In this document: positions 25,925 through 36,653 of the stretch, piece by piece | Layout of the letters: every line of letters starts with the position of its first letter | Numbering within the stretch: the stretch's first letter is position 1 | Notes under the pieces: generated by a model | The model's database searches: none | Seen by the model: the letters and a program-made list of their open reading frames with translations, nothing else | What the model was told of the DNA's origin: nothing | Program-made: the position numbers and the translations under genes | Source of the DNA: Castor canadensis | Lineage: Eukaryota; Chordata; Mammalia; Rodentia; Castoridae | Assembly: GCF_047511655.1 (NCBI RefSeq) | Contig: NC_133391.1 | Coordinates: forward strand, 104,755,384 to 104,819,383 | DNA: 64,000 bases | Reading direction: 5' to 3'

Positions 25925-28465
25925 AAATTTTTTATTAGTGTACATTAATTGTACAGAGCAGTTTCATTGTGGTATTTTCATACATGCATATAATGTGCTT
26001 TATCAAGTTCTCCCCTTCTATGATTCTTTCTTATCTAACCTCTCCTTCTTTTTAAACAATTCCAATGGGTTTCATTATACTATTTCCATACATGCATATA
26101 AATAATGCAGTCATATTCATCTCCCTATCACCCTCTCCTTTTGCCCTCCTTTCCTCCCACTGCTTCCCACCCCCAAAGAGTTCCCCTGTTTTGCATTAAT
26201 GTCATTTTTCTTTCTTTCTTTTTGCTTTTAGATCTAGATTCTGCATATGAGAGTAAACATACGATATTTGTGTTTCTTAGTCTGGCTTCTTTCCGTTAAC
26301 ATAATGATTTCCAGTTCCATCCATTTTCCTGCAAATGACATTATTTCATTCTTCTTTATAACTGAATGTTACTCGATTGTGTATATACACCACATTTTTG
26401 TTATCCATTCATCAGGTGATGGACATGTAGGCTGATTCCAAAGTTTGACTATTGTGAATAGTACTGCTATGAACATGGGTGTGTATACTGAATTACATTC
26501 CTTTGTACTTATGCCCAGGAATGATATAGTAAGACCACAGCACAGTTTCATTTTTTTGTGCTTTTTTCCATTTTTAGTTTTTTGAGGAATCTTCATACTT
26601 ATTTCCTGGTTGAATTAATTAACATTCCCTCCAATAGTATATTAGGGTTCCTTTTTCCATTCATCCTCACTAGCATTTGTTGTTGTTGTTTTCTTGATGT
26701 TTGTCATCTGATTGGAGGGAAATGGAACCTCAATGCCATTTTGATTTGCATTCCTTTATAACTAAAGGTGTTGAGCATTTATTTGTGTGTTTATTGGCAA
26801 TTTGTACTTCTTTTGAGAATTGTGTGCTTAATTTGTTTGCTCATTTATTAATTGAATTGCTAGTTCTTTTTGGTCTTTAATTTTTGGAACTCTTTTTATA
26901 TTTTGGATATTAATGCTTTATTTGATGACTAGCTGACAAAGATTTTCTCCCATTCTTAAGTTGTCACTTGATTCCGGTAATTATTTTCTTTGCTGTGCAG
27001 AAGCTTTTTAACTTGATGCAATCCCATTTGTTAATTCTTGCTCTTATTTCCTGAGCAATTGGAGTCTTATTCAGAAAGGCATTACCTATGCCTCTATCTT
27101 CAAGTGTTTTCCAGGAATAGTTTTAAAGTTTCAGATCTTATAATAAGATCTTTGATCCATTTTCAATTTACCTTTTTATAGTTTGAGACATAGAGATCGA
27201 ACTTCAGTCTTCTATATTTTGGTATCTATTTTCCACAATGCCATTTATTGAAGAGACTATCTTTGTTCCGATGTATTTTTTTGGCACCTTTATCATTGAT
27301 CAGATGGCTGTTGCTGTGTGGGCTTATTTCTGAATCTTATATTTCATTGTTGTATATGTCTGTTTTTGTGCCAGTACCATGATGTTTTTGTTACTATGGC
27401 TCCGTAATATAATTTGAAATCAGATATTGTGATACCTACAGCATTGCTTCTTTTGTTCAGAATTGCTTTGGTTATTTGGGGTCTTTTGTGCTTCCATATG
27501 AATTTTAGGACAATGTATAAGTGATCATCTCAATAGATGTAGAAAAAACATCTGACAAAATATCCGCTCATGATAAAAAGCCTTTGAAGATAAGAGTAAT
27601 AGAAGTTTTATAACTCAATATAATAAAGTCTATATATAATAAACTTATAGCTAACATCATACTAAGCATCAAAAAACTGAAGCCATTTCCTCTAAAGTGA
27701 GGAATAAGACAAGAGTCCTAATCTCTCCACTTTTATTCAATACACTGCTTGAACTTAGCCAGAGCAATAAGGCAAAAGAAAGAAAGAAAAGGAATACAAA
27801 TAGGAGAAGAACAAGTCAAATTATTCTTATTTTGCAGATGATATGAACCTTTACCTAAAAGACCCTAAAGACTCCACCAAAAAACTCTTCCAGGAAAATA
27901 GCAGAATAAAAAGTCAACACTCAGAAATCAGTAGCAGCTAGGCACTGGTGGCTCACTGAGCAGTCTGTAAGCCTAGCGACTCAGGAGGCAGAGATCAGGA
28001 GGATCACAGTTTGAGACTAGCCCAGGCAAATAGTTTGTGAGACCCTATCTCAAAAATATCAGCACAAAAAGGTCTGGGCTGGTGGGGTGGTTCAAGTGGT
28101 AGAGCACCTACCTAGCAAGTGTGAGGACCTGAGTTCAAAGCCCAGACTGCCAAAAAAAAAAAAAAAAAAGAAAAAGAAAAAACCAGTAGCTTTTCTATAT
28201 ATTAATAATGAAAAGGCTGAGAAAGAATCAGGAAAACAATCTTATTCATAATAGTCTCAAAAAAACTAAATGTCTAAGGATGAATCTAAGGAAGTGAAAG
28301 ACTTCTATAATGAAAACAATAAAACTTTGAAGAAAGAAACTGAAGAATGTACCAGAAGATGGAAAGACTTCACATGTTTATGGATTGGCAGAAAATAGCT
28401 AGAATACTAAAAGCAATCTACAGAGTCAACGCAAACCCCATCAAAACACCAACGTCATTTTTTAC
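25925..28465. pseudogene. 5'-inverted (twin-primed) L1
   Basis: 25925-27515 is an L1 3' UTR plus ORF2 C-terminal region on the minus strand, ending (toward the L1 5' side) at the 'KFIWKHKRP'-like block. At about 27516 orientation flips. 27530-28460 reads ORF2 on the + strand from the 'SID-EK' RT block through an AD(D)-type box ('gcagatgatatgaacc', 27833-27848) to a 'PI-TPTSFF'-like end, just upstream of the same block. The two halves therefore abut in ORF2 order but in opposite orientations, the expected product of twin priming. Many stops indicate an old copy. A B1-dID SINE lies inside at 27938-28169. Confidence 0.8.
27938..28169 (+). repeat. B1-dID SINE
   Basis: 'ggcactggtggctcactgag', 'gaggcagagatcaggaggat', 'ggtggggtggttcaagtggt', 'cctagcaagtgtgaggacct', then an A tail. 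It interrupts the + strand half of the inverted L1. Confidence 0.92.
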
Positions 28466-28586
28466 ATAGTAATGTCTCTTATTAAGTGCTTCCTATGAAA
28501 CAAGCCCATTTGATATATTGAACCACACCATTTGAACCACACCAATCTTTCAGATGAGAAATTTTCTTCTATTAGGTATGAAGCTT

Positions 28587-28660
28587 GGGCTGGGAGTGTG
28601 GTCCTAGGGGTAGAGCACCTGCCCACAAGGCTCTGAGTTCAAACTCCAGCACTGCTAAAA
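28587..28660 (+). repeat. ID-like SINE
   Basis: 'ggctgggagtgtggtcctag', 'gtagagcacctgcccacaag' and 'ctgagttcaaactccagcac', followed by A-rich sequence. Confidence 0.85.
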
Positions 28661-29101
28661 AAAGATATGAAGTTTCACTTCACTTTTATTTGTTGCCTCT
28701 CTGTTCTGTGCCTTTTATTGCTAGGATCTTCTCTTACATAATTTTATTTTCCTATTTGCCCTAGTGAATCTTCCTTCTTAACAAAACACTTTTCTATAAC
28801 TGTAATTTACTAGTTATGATCCTGTTTTCAATTCCATGGATACATTTTTCAAAATTTATTCCTGATCTTTCTTTGTATAACTCAGTTTCTAGTCAACTCT
28901 CTTCTTATTCTACTGTGGTGTCTCATCTTTTAGTTCCTAATTCATAAAATCTAGTTTTTTCCTGAATTTTTGGAAATACAGAGAAAAACTTTAAAATTTC
29001 CTATGGTTAAAAAAATTTCCTATGGTAAATGTTCTTCAATTTTGTACTGCTTGTTTATATCATAAATGTGATACTCAAATATAATATTTTCATTAGTCTC
29101 T
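28661..29101. other. Unassigned AT-rich sequence
   Basis: No gene or known repeat is recognised. It is pyrimidine-rich in places. Confidence 0.5.
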
Positions 29102-29418
29102 GTGATGGTTAGTTTTATGTGTCAGCTTGATTCAACAAATCTCTAGTGTAGTGTTCTTTCTGGGTGTAGCTGTATGGTCTTTTTGGAAAAGGTTAGCATG
29201 TAGACTAAGTGAAGAAGATTCAGTCATCAATGTGGGCAGGTAACATCTGATTCCTTGTGGGCCAGAGGAAGGGTAAATTTTCTCTCTCTTATTGTGGGAC
29301 TCTTCCTCCAAAATTCATGAGACAATTCTCATAATGGCTCTGTCTCTGTCTCTCTGTCTCCATGCTTCCCCTCCCCCCCAATTTTCTTGTTTCTGTTTCT
29401 CTGGTAAACTCTGACTGA
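29102..29418 (+). repeat. MLT2-like ERVL LTR (degenerate)
   Basis: It begins 'gtgatggttagttttatgtg' with 'cagcttgattc', continues through 'caatgtgggcaggtaacatc', and ends 'tctgtttctctggtaaactc' with 'tgactgaa'. These are hallmark ends of the mammalian MLT2 LTR family, as I know it. No internal ERVL sequence is adjacent, so it is probably a solo LTR. Confidence 0.65.
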
Positions 29419-29419
29419 A

Positions 29420-30429
29420 TCCTTTGAGCTACACCTCCCTATCTCCACTTATCCCTGATGACCACTGTTTTGTTCTATGTATATTTGAAATTTTCTGTAT
29501 TCTACATATAAGTGACAACATGCAATATTTTTGTTTCTGTGTCTGTATTTTTTCACTTAATGTAATATCCTCAGGTTCATCCATCCTGTGGCAAATAATA
29601 AGATCTCATTCCTTTTGTGGAATAGTATTCTTTTAAAGGAATATTCCCCCTGTATATGCATACCACAGTTTCTGCAGCCACTTAAGTTTCCATTGATAGA
29701 CCCTTAGTTTGTTTCTGTTCTTGGCTATTGTAATTAATGTCACAATGAACACAGGAGTGCAGATTATCTTTATTAAGTGATGATTTTGTTTCTTTGGGGC
29801 ATAGTCCCAGAAGAGGTATTGCTGGGACATATAGTAGTTATACTTTGAATCTCTTTTAGAAACCGCCATGCTGTTTTTGTAATGGCCACATCAATCTACA
29901 TCACCACTAACAGTGTACCAGAATTTCCTTTTCTCTACATACCCCTGCCAACATTTGTTACCTTTTGACTTTTGATAATAGCCATTCTAGTAGATATGAG
30001 ATGATATCTCATAGTGGTTTTGATTCTATTTCCCTTATGATTAATATTGAGCACCATTTTAGGGACCCATTGGCCATTCTTAACTTTCTTTGGAAAACTG
30101 TCTACTCAGTTTTTTGCCCATGCTTTAATGAGGTTATTTATTTTCCACTATTAAGTTATGTCTTCTCTTTATGAATTTTGGATACAAATCACTTATTAGA
30201 TGTATTGTTTATAAATATTTTCCCTTCTCTTCCAGGAGTTTTATAGTTTCTCATCTTATATTTAGGATTTTTGTCCATTTTGAGTTGATTTTTGTGTATG
30301 GTATATGATAGTGGTCCAGTTTCGTCCTTTTGCATTTGGAATTCAGTTTTCTTACCACCATTTATCCTTTCCCCATTGTGTCCTCTTGTGCCTTTGTCAA
30401 AAGTTAGTAGTTTGGGTATATATATTCTC

Positions 30430-30506
<77 letters not shown>

Positions 30507-30526
30507 CTATTCTGTTCTCTGGTCTA
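29420..30526 (-). pseudogene. Old L1 fragment (ORF2 C-terminal region)
   Basis: On the + strand it reads as a reversed old mammalian L1: 'gtgacaacatgcaatatttt', 'cttggctattgtaattaatg', 'gaggtattgctgggacatat', 'ttccattttgagttgattttt' in near form, then 'tgttctctggtctatgtgtc' at the right end. It is truncated at 30526, where ERV-2 begins, and contains a microsatellite. Non-coding. Confidence 0.75.
30434..30502. repeat. (TC)n(TA)n microsatellite
   Basis: About 20 TC units run directly into about 14 TA units inside the old L1, close to the broken end of ERV-2. Confidence 0.95.
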
Positions 30527-30655
30527 TGTGTCTGGGTGGGTGAAATATGTCATTTTGCAAGTAGTGCAAGGGTTCAGGGTAGGAGAGAAATTTTGAGGTA
30601 ACCTCAAGGCAGGGTTATTTGTTCAAGTCTTTGTAACCTTCCATTATTCCAACTC
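30527..30655 (-). repeat. ERV-2 3' LTR, truncated
   Basis: 'gtgtctgggtgggtgaaata' onward matches the right half of the 5' LTR (34863-34970). The portion equivalent to 34640-34862, including the terminus and poly(A) signal, is absent. The left edge abuts old L1 sequence. Confidence 0.8.
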
Positions 30656-30689
30656 TAAAGGGATATAAGAAGGAGCAGGGGTGGCATTA

Positions 30690-31040
30690 TCATATTCTAG
30701 CTACTTCCTGCTGACTGAGGGGTGCAGATGATGCATGGGGATCCCTTAAAATCTGGAGGAGGAGCATGGTCTTGACTTGTTCACATGTTGTGGTCTGGGA
30801 TATGGTGATCAAAAATCTTTGCAGAAGGCTAATAAAGCAAGGAAGAAATTTAATTGTAACAAGAGTACAATGAGAGGGGTGATAATGGCTGGAGCCATGC
30901 GGGGAGGCTTCCAAAGATAGTGAGGGAGCTGGCACTTCATTGTCTCAAAAAATGAGTGATGGGTATGGGGAAGACTGAGGCATCAGTGGTGCAGGATAAA
31001 GGGGGGAATAGGTGTGCCAGAGTACAGGTTTCTGTTCAGT
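30690..31040 (-). pseudogene. ERV-2 env transmembrane anchor relic
   Basis: Hydrophobic, leucine-rich codons at about 30820-30900 align with the ERV-1 membrane-anchor region: 'caaaaatctttgcagaaggc' corresponds to the ERV-1 stretch near 9750-9775. The shared 'ctacttcctgctg' also lies at the same distance from the LTR in both. Frames are broken. Confidence 0.65.
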
Positions 31041-31750
31041 TAGCAGGCAAGCATAAGTAAGCCTGATATCTGAGAAAGAAAAATACTCCCAGTTTTAACT
31101 CCAGGCAGATCCAGGATGTGATCTCACTGAGAAGTTTTGCCTGGTCTGTGTTGATCTCTCGGTGGTAAGAGCTGAAGGTGGTGCTTGTATGTGCCACGGT
31201 GAATGGTTGTACCTGTGGTGAGCTGGTGGAGGTTACCGGCTTGCCCATCTTTCAGTTTTTTGGTGGAGGAAAACATGGGTGTTGCAGAGGGTGGTAGGAA
31301 GTATCCTACAGTCTTGGGGTGAGAATGGGTCTGGAAAGGAGAGAGCAAAGATGGAAGTGGTCCAGACATCGGGGGGTACAGGAGTCAAAAGCCATTGAGT
31401 GGTCGAGGCCAGTGCAAATCCAGCATGTTGGCCAGGAGGGGTTAGTTTTAAACAATAATGATGCAGAGGAATTCAGGATAGGAAGCAATGATAGTGCATT
31501 GCTTGGTGAGAGTGAGGCACTTAGTGAGAAAACAACAAGAGTATAAGGCAAAGGGAATAGAAAGTTATTTGGTCTGGGGTGTAGCAGAGGAAAGTTCCCT
31601 GGAGCCACAAGTCTTCAAGCAAATCTAGGGTCTGTGAGTTAGAAAGGTTGAAGACAGGAGAATAGAGGTTTTGAAGGTCAATACTAAGGACAGTTAGGAA
31701 TTGTAGAAAGTGGGAAATAGAGAACATTAGCTAGGGGTTTCTTTGTGTTC
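31041..31750 (-). pseudogene. ERV-2 env surface-subunit N-terminal relic
   Basis: The 31306-31608 frame has a hydrophobic, leader-like start and then a 'PTCWICTGLD' block (about 31405-31435). CWIC matches the CXXC isomerase-type motif of gammaretroviral surface subunits. The frame ends soon after, and the remaining surface and fusion regions are deleted. Confidence 0.65.
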
Positions 31751-32330
31751 CAGGATGGATGGAAGCAAGAAATCTTCAGGGACGTAGGACCCGTAAAGGT
31801 GGAGCAATATGAATGAGGGGGGTATAGTTTAAGTCTAGATATGTGAGCCCAGGTTGGGTATTCTTTCAATTTGGCTGCTGTGGTTGTGACTAAGATAATT
31901 TTGTATGGTCCTGTCTATTTGGGCTTTAGGAAAATGCTACAGTGATGTGTGGAGAGATAGACAGAGTCACCTATTTTGATAGAAGAAGGGGTCTCGGTGG
32001 AGGGCAGAGCTGGGGAAAGTGAGAATCTGAGTGTGCCAAAGGGCAGCTCTGAGGTGAGACAGGAGAGGCTGAAGCAGTGGTGGGGGCAGAGTAGCTGGGG
32101 GAGAGGGTAGAGGCCCTGGTATGAGGAGAGGTCGCCCATAGAGAATGCTAAACAGGCTGATTTGGAGGGGTTTCTTAGGCATGGCCCTTATTTTGAGGAG
32201 GGCTAAGGGTAGTAGGTTAATCCAATCTAGGTAGGTTTCAATGGCCAGTTTGGTTAGTGTGGTTTTTAAGGTACGATTCGTGTGTTCCACCTTACCAGAA
32301 GATTGTGGATGGTAGGGAATGTGGAATTTC
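31751..32330 (-). pseudogene. ERV-2 pol: integrase C-terminal relic
   Basis: The 31967-32290 frame carries 'HTNRTLKTTLTKLAIET', the block after the catalytic Glu (the 'SSGKVE' residues lie just upstream), then 'LYGRPLL'. Near 31880-31930 in another frame is a 'KPKWTGPYKIIL' GPY/F-type C-terminal motif followed by 'HISRLKLYP'. The integrase N-terminal and core domains are missing. Confidence 0.8.
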
Positions 32331-32580
32331 AGAGGGATGTTTAGATATTGGGGGCTGTCGATGTAGGAAGCCAGACTTTTGAGGGAGATAGGATGGTTTA
32401 TGATGAGAGGCTACCTGGGGTTTGGTTGTCTTCCATACAATAGGGTTGATGAGTGGGTTGTCTGGTTCAAGAGCCCTTGGGGAATCAGGGAGAGACTTAG
32501 GGAGCAAGTGGTTATCACCAGAGACTTCTTGTAAAACAAACATGGTGGCAGAGGCAAGGAGGGAGAATGTAAAGGAAAGC
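32331..32580 (-). other. ERV-2 junction segment between protease and integrase
   Basis: Codons here do not match a recognisable RT or RNase H. The segment bridges a deletion of roughly 2 kb relative to ERV-1. Part may be residual RNase H or integrase. Confidence 0.4.
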
Positions 32581-32960
32581 TCCTAACTTATGGAGGAGGT
32601 CTCACCCTAGGAGAGATATAGAGCACTGACCCATGACAGGAAAGGAGTGGGTCAGTGTGAGGTCCCAAACGTGCATAGAACAGATGGAGTTATAGGAGGA
32701 TACTCAATTTTTCCTGAAATTTCCATAATGGTTTGGGAGCCCTTAATTGAGAGGCCATGCCACTCAGTGAGAAGGGAAAAAGTCACCCAGGAGTCGACCA
32801 CATAGGTGAATGATCAGCCGGCCACTGTCACTGTGATCCTAGGCTCTTCGGACATACCACTGTGAGTGGTGGGGGTGAGAGAGCCCAGGCCTGCTCATTC
32901 CAGAAGCTGGGTGTAGGGGAGGTTACTGGTTTCATAGGCTGAACCAAGGGCTGGGGTGTC
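32581..32960 (-). pseudogene. ERV-2 pro: protease relic
   Basis: The minus-strand reading gives 'VDSWVTFSLLT' near 32790, aligned with the protease active-site strand, so the D-T-G triad has decayed to D-S-W. A glycine-containing 'SQTIMEISGKI' block and an 'SLLGETS' remnant of LLGRD follow. It would be catalytically dead. Confidence 0.65.
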
Positions 32961-33480
32961 CAGCCTTGGGGGCAGTCCATTTTCTAGTGCCCCCATTGTC
33001 CGCAGGTCGGACATGGCTTGGAGGGAGGCCTGGGATTAGGGCACGTCTTACCCCAATGCCTTGGATTGCCAAAGCAGAAGCATGCACTTGGGGAAGCTGT
33101 AGGGGCTCGGTGGGATTGACTTGGGCTGGGAGCCTAACTATGGTCTGGGAGCCTGGGAATTTAAAGCTGAGGCCAACAGTTGATATTTAACCTTTAGATG
33201 TTTTTCTTTCTCCTGTTTGGCCTTGTCCTCCCTGTTATTAAAGACTCTGAAAGCAGCACTTAGGCAGTCCTGCTGGGGTGTTTGGGGTCCTGGTTCTAGC
33301 TTTTGGAGCTTTTTTCAAATATCTGGGGTTGATTGACTAATAAATTGAACATGTAAAAAGACAGTCCCCACGGGAGTAGTGAGGTCTAAGTTGCTGTACT
33401 TGGTGATGACCTCAGTAAGGCAGGCTTTAAAAGGGTAGGGGGCAGTTCATGTGGTCCTTGTGTAATTTCTCTGATATTTT
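32961..33480 (-). pseudogene. ERV-2 gag: nucleocapsid and capsid C-terminus
   Basis: Two zinc knuckles are visible on the minus strand near 32975-33095. The first is CFCFGNPRHWGKTC, a CX2C-X4-H-X4-C pattern with Phe in the position next to the second Cys. The second is CPTCGQWGH-stop-KMDC. The upstream capsid end contains 'AAFRVFNNRED', parallel to 'AFKVFNNRDE' in ERV-1. A TAG interrupts knuckle two. Confidence 0.82.
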
Positions 33481-34090
33481 AGAATAAGGGACATGGACCC
33501 TGACAGTACCCTCTGCTCCTGCCACCTCTCTGATGGAGAAAATGTAGGGTTGGGGCTGGACTTTAGAGTGGGTGAGGAGGGGGAAGGGGCTGAAGGAGAG
33601 GAGGAGGAGCTGGGTGGGTGAATCAGGAAGAGGGAGTAGGGTGAAAAGGATGGGGTTGGGGGGAGGGCTTGAGAAAGGTAAGGAAGGGGTTTGTTTGCTG
33701 GGTCGAGATCTGAGAGGAAAGGGGGTAGGGGCTTTGAAGGGGGAGTTGAATTAACAGTGGGGGTGATTTTTTGGAAGACATTTCCTGGGGTCTTGGTGAG
33801 GAGAAGCTGAAACACAGAACAAGACATACAGAGAGAAGGTTAAGATCTGAGCAGATGGAAAGCTTAAATATAGAGAACCTCTGACCACTTGCTACTTCAT
33901 TGGAGGAAGTTATTGAGGTCACATAAGAGATTTGGGGTCGAAAGTCCTGTATTCAGGCCAGTGATTTTGGTTGTCTAAAGAATATTGAGGCCAGATTTGT
34001 ATGCAGAGACAGTGAAGTTTTTTTGCCTGAACCTATAATGGGAGTGTAATGGAGGAAGGGCTGGGGCAGCAACCTTGTCAGGGTATCCCT
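33481..34090 (-). pseudogene. ERV-2 gag: matrix and proline-rich region
   Basis: A matrix block with 'WPQYSLDNQNHWPE' is encoded near 33930-33990. A proline/serine-rich p12-like stretch spans 33560-33760, and a capsid start with 'GTVRVHVPYS' lies near 33480-33520. Capsid then jumps to its later part, so the major N-terminal capsid domain that ERV-1 retains at 16607-16800 is deleted here. Confidence 0.78.
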
Positions 34091-34319
34091 TAATTCTGGT
34101 AGTGCCAGGAAGAAAAACTCCTGGGGAGCAATCCAATGTCCTGAATCAGCCACCAGGAGGGAAACCTTGGGGTCCAGAAAAGGAAAGAAGTCTGTCCCAG
34201 GGAGCCACTTGGGAGAGACCAGAGGCCCTTACCTCAGGAAATATGCAGAAATATGGCTGGTGATGGATGGTGGAGATCAAATGGCAAATGCTCTCTGGTC
34301 TGGAGGTCAGTCAAGGGAG

Positions 34320-34357
<38 letters not shown>

Positions 34358-34619
34358 TGGAGTGGATTGGAGTTTTCTAGCAATGCCAATAAGAGGCCTG
34401 AAGAGGTCTCTGCACCGCTCATATAGCAATGAGGCAGCGAAAGCTGTTCCCTTCCAAAGAGCAACTGAGCTCAGGTCGAGTACTGGCTGCCATTTAGCCA
34501 AAGTGAGCCTGGAGGGCTTACTGAATCCCCAAAACTGCCAAAGAGAGAGAGAGAGAGAGATGTAAAGGGTGAAAAGAAAGGAGGGAAGGAGACCCCAGCC
34601 CTGAAGCCAGGGGCCCTCC
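34091..34619 (-). other. ERV-2 leader with GA-rich tracts
   Basis: Untranslated leader between PBS and gag. Two (GA)n stretches lie at 34327-34354 and 34543-34560. The second falls about 60 bases from the PBS. Confidence 0.6.
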
Positions 34620-34637
34620 TCCTGGGTTTCAGCACCA
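34620..34637 (-). promoter_or_regulatory. ERV-2 primer-binding site, tRNA-Phe-like
   Basis: The minus strand reads TGGTGCTGAAACCCAGGA, two bases inside the LTR. It matches the complement of the tRNA-Phe 3' end at 16 of 18 positions (two transitions). Confidence 0.8.
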
Positions 34638-34639
34638 AA

Positions 34640-34976
34640 TGTTAGATTCAAACTATTTAATAAAGCAAGAGTAGATGAGAAAGAAAAAAAGAACTGACCT
34701 CAACAGACTGGACAGGCCTTTATTAAAAGCCAGAGGGGCACCAATTATGCCCAGAGGAATCTGAAAGTAAGGGCACGTGGTTGTGGTAAAGTGAAGTCCT
34801 TAAGTAGGGAGGGAGGAGGAAAGAAATGTCATTGGGTAGCTGGTTCCAGGAAGGGAGAACATGTGTCTGGGTGGGTGAAATATGTCATTTTGCAAGTAGT
34901 GCAAGGGTTCAGGGAAGGAGAGAAATTTTGAGGTAACCTCAGGCAGGATTATTTGTTCAAGTCTTTTGACCTTGTA
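34640..34976 (-). repeat. ERV-2 5' LTR
   Basis: It starts TG next to the PBS. A minus-strand AATAAA lies at 34719-34724. The outer boundary near 34976 is uncertain, because the 3' LTR comparison loses similarity around there. Confidence 0.75.
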
Positions 34977-36650
34977 TTTAAGGTATGGGAAGGTGGAGGG
35001 ATAGAAAGCTCATGCTCTATGTTCCTTGAAATTTACCCTACACTACAGCATTCTGCCTCCAATTCCTAGGAAATGAAATTTCCATCTGATGTCTGAAATA
35101 ACTCCTAAATTCTATACTACTGAAATAATACTCTATCTGTGTTTAAAGGAATATAAAAAAGGTTAAGTCAAGAAAAAAAATCTTAGAAACACTTTTGAGG
35201 AAAATGCTACATGAAATCTGAATTGTGAGTAACTGCAAAAGACATAGATTTCTCTTAACTAGGTATCAGACCATGTACAAAGTAATGACTATTTGGACAC
35301 TAGTACAGTGTATTGAATAGTGGGAGCAAACTAGAGGATTCATCATTTAACCCAGAACTAGGAAACAAGAGACAATATTGAAATAGATTCAGTGCTAACA
35401 GTACTACAGACCTGACTGGAGGTTTCACAGATTGTCCATTGAAGAAGGATCAGTTACTACCAAAAGAAGACTCATATTGAGTTCAGCTTGCTGTAATATT
35501 CTTGCTAAAGTTAATTGACTGATGAACTTCTAGTCCATTTTATAGTTATAGCAGCTTCTTCGGTGGTTATTACCCAATCTCAATTAAAAGAAATCATGAA
35601 GTATTTTTAACCTGACCCTGGCAGATCCAATTTACAAGCATCATCAAGGTTCTTATGCCTTATGATGGCAGTCCCTGCAGACAGCCTCTCCTTTTACAGA
35701 GTGTTACCTAAATAGATTCTGTTATTTTTCAATGTGCAACATGTTTGCATTAATCATCCTTTTAATTTTCTGTTTTATTGATGCTGTGACACCCAGGGGA
35801 CTTACCCATACAGGAGAGAATTGCTCCTCCCAGTGTTAGCTAATTTCCTAGATAGTAAACAACTCTCCTGCTAGTGCCTCTTTCATACGCAAACCAAACA
35901 ATTCAGAGCCCTTAAGGCAACTACCTACTTTATCTGGCTATTATAATCTGAGCCACTGACTACCTATCCTAATCACCACAGGGTCAGTTTACCAGAAACT
36001 GCAAACAGCACCTATGCCCCAGAGTGCACTAAAAGTATTCAAACCAGTAAATCCTGAGCTGGCCTACCTTCCTCTTCCCATGTCTCCTGTTCCCAGAGAA
36101 ACTGAGTATAAACTTCCTTCACGACAGTCTTTTCCATGCCTGTATATCTTACCACATTTGATTTAAACAAATCACACATACCCTACAATAACATTCTACT
36201 TGAAATTCAAAACTGGTGCTACATTCAATGTAGTGCCACAACTGGTAACACAGTTAATTTGTATTATTGTCAGTCTAGAAAGGGTCACAGAAGGAACTCC
36301 CCACATTGGTTTAACCTGCCATTTAGTGAAAGTCTTACTTTAAATTTTCCAGCTGAAACCTTGGCATAATAGAATACTTGTTTCTAAATTGGTACAACTA
36401 ATGGGACTTTGTTAAATGTGAAAATGAGAAAACTGTAATATTGCCACACACAAAACAAGCATGGCTCCTTCTGATAAAATGGAGTAGATATTCTTTAATT
36501 TATTGCTCCTAAGAAATAAAATAAAGTGAAAATGAGTATTATAGATACAACAAAACTATAAGAAGGTTTTGAAAGTTGGAGAGAGAAAAGGTAGACTGAC
36601 TAGAAACTATAGTGCCCTGAAGAATAATATCGGTAAATTCCCTGGGTTTT
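34977..36650. other. Unassigned sequence
   Basis: No gene is recognised. 35785-36135 begins 'tgtgacacccaggggactta' and later has 'gagtataaacttccttc', which has the feel of an old LTR with a poly(A)-type signal, but I cannot define paired ends. The rest may be single-copy DNA. Confidence 0.4.
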
Positions 36651-36653
36651 CTT

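Larger units (their letters stand above)
30527..34976 (-). mobile_element. ERV-2: deleted class I endogenous retrovirus
   Basis: This is a minus-strand provirus related to ERV-1. From right to left: 5' LTR, tRNA-Phe-like PBS, leader, gag matrix/p12, partial capsid, nucleocapsid, protease, integrase C-terminus, env surface N-terminal part, env transmembrane relic, and a truncated 3' LTR. RT, RNase H, most of integrase, the capsid N-terminal domain and the env middle are deleted. The surviving 105 bp shared by the two LTRs differs at about three sites by eye, so it looks younger than ERV-1. No open gene remains. Confidence 0.88.

Noticed and set aside
30292..30601. Open frames over the TC/TA repeat
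   Set aside because: The frame is produced by the dinucleotide repeat and crosses an L1/ERV junction.
33447..33827. Proline/serine-rich 126-codon frame as a possible host gene
   Set aside because: It sits between matrix and capsid codons of ERV-2 and matches the p12-like spacer of gag.
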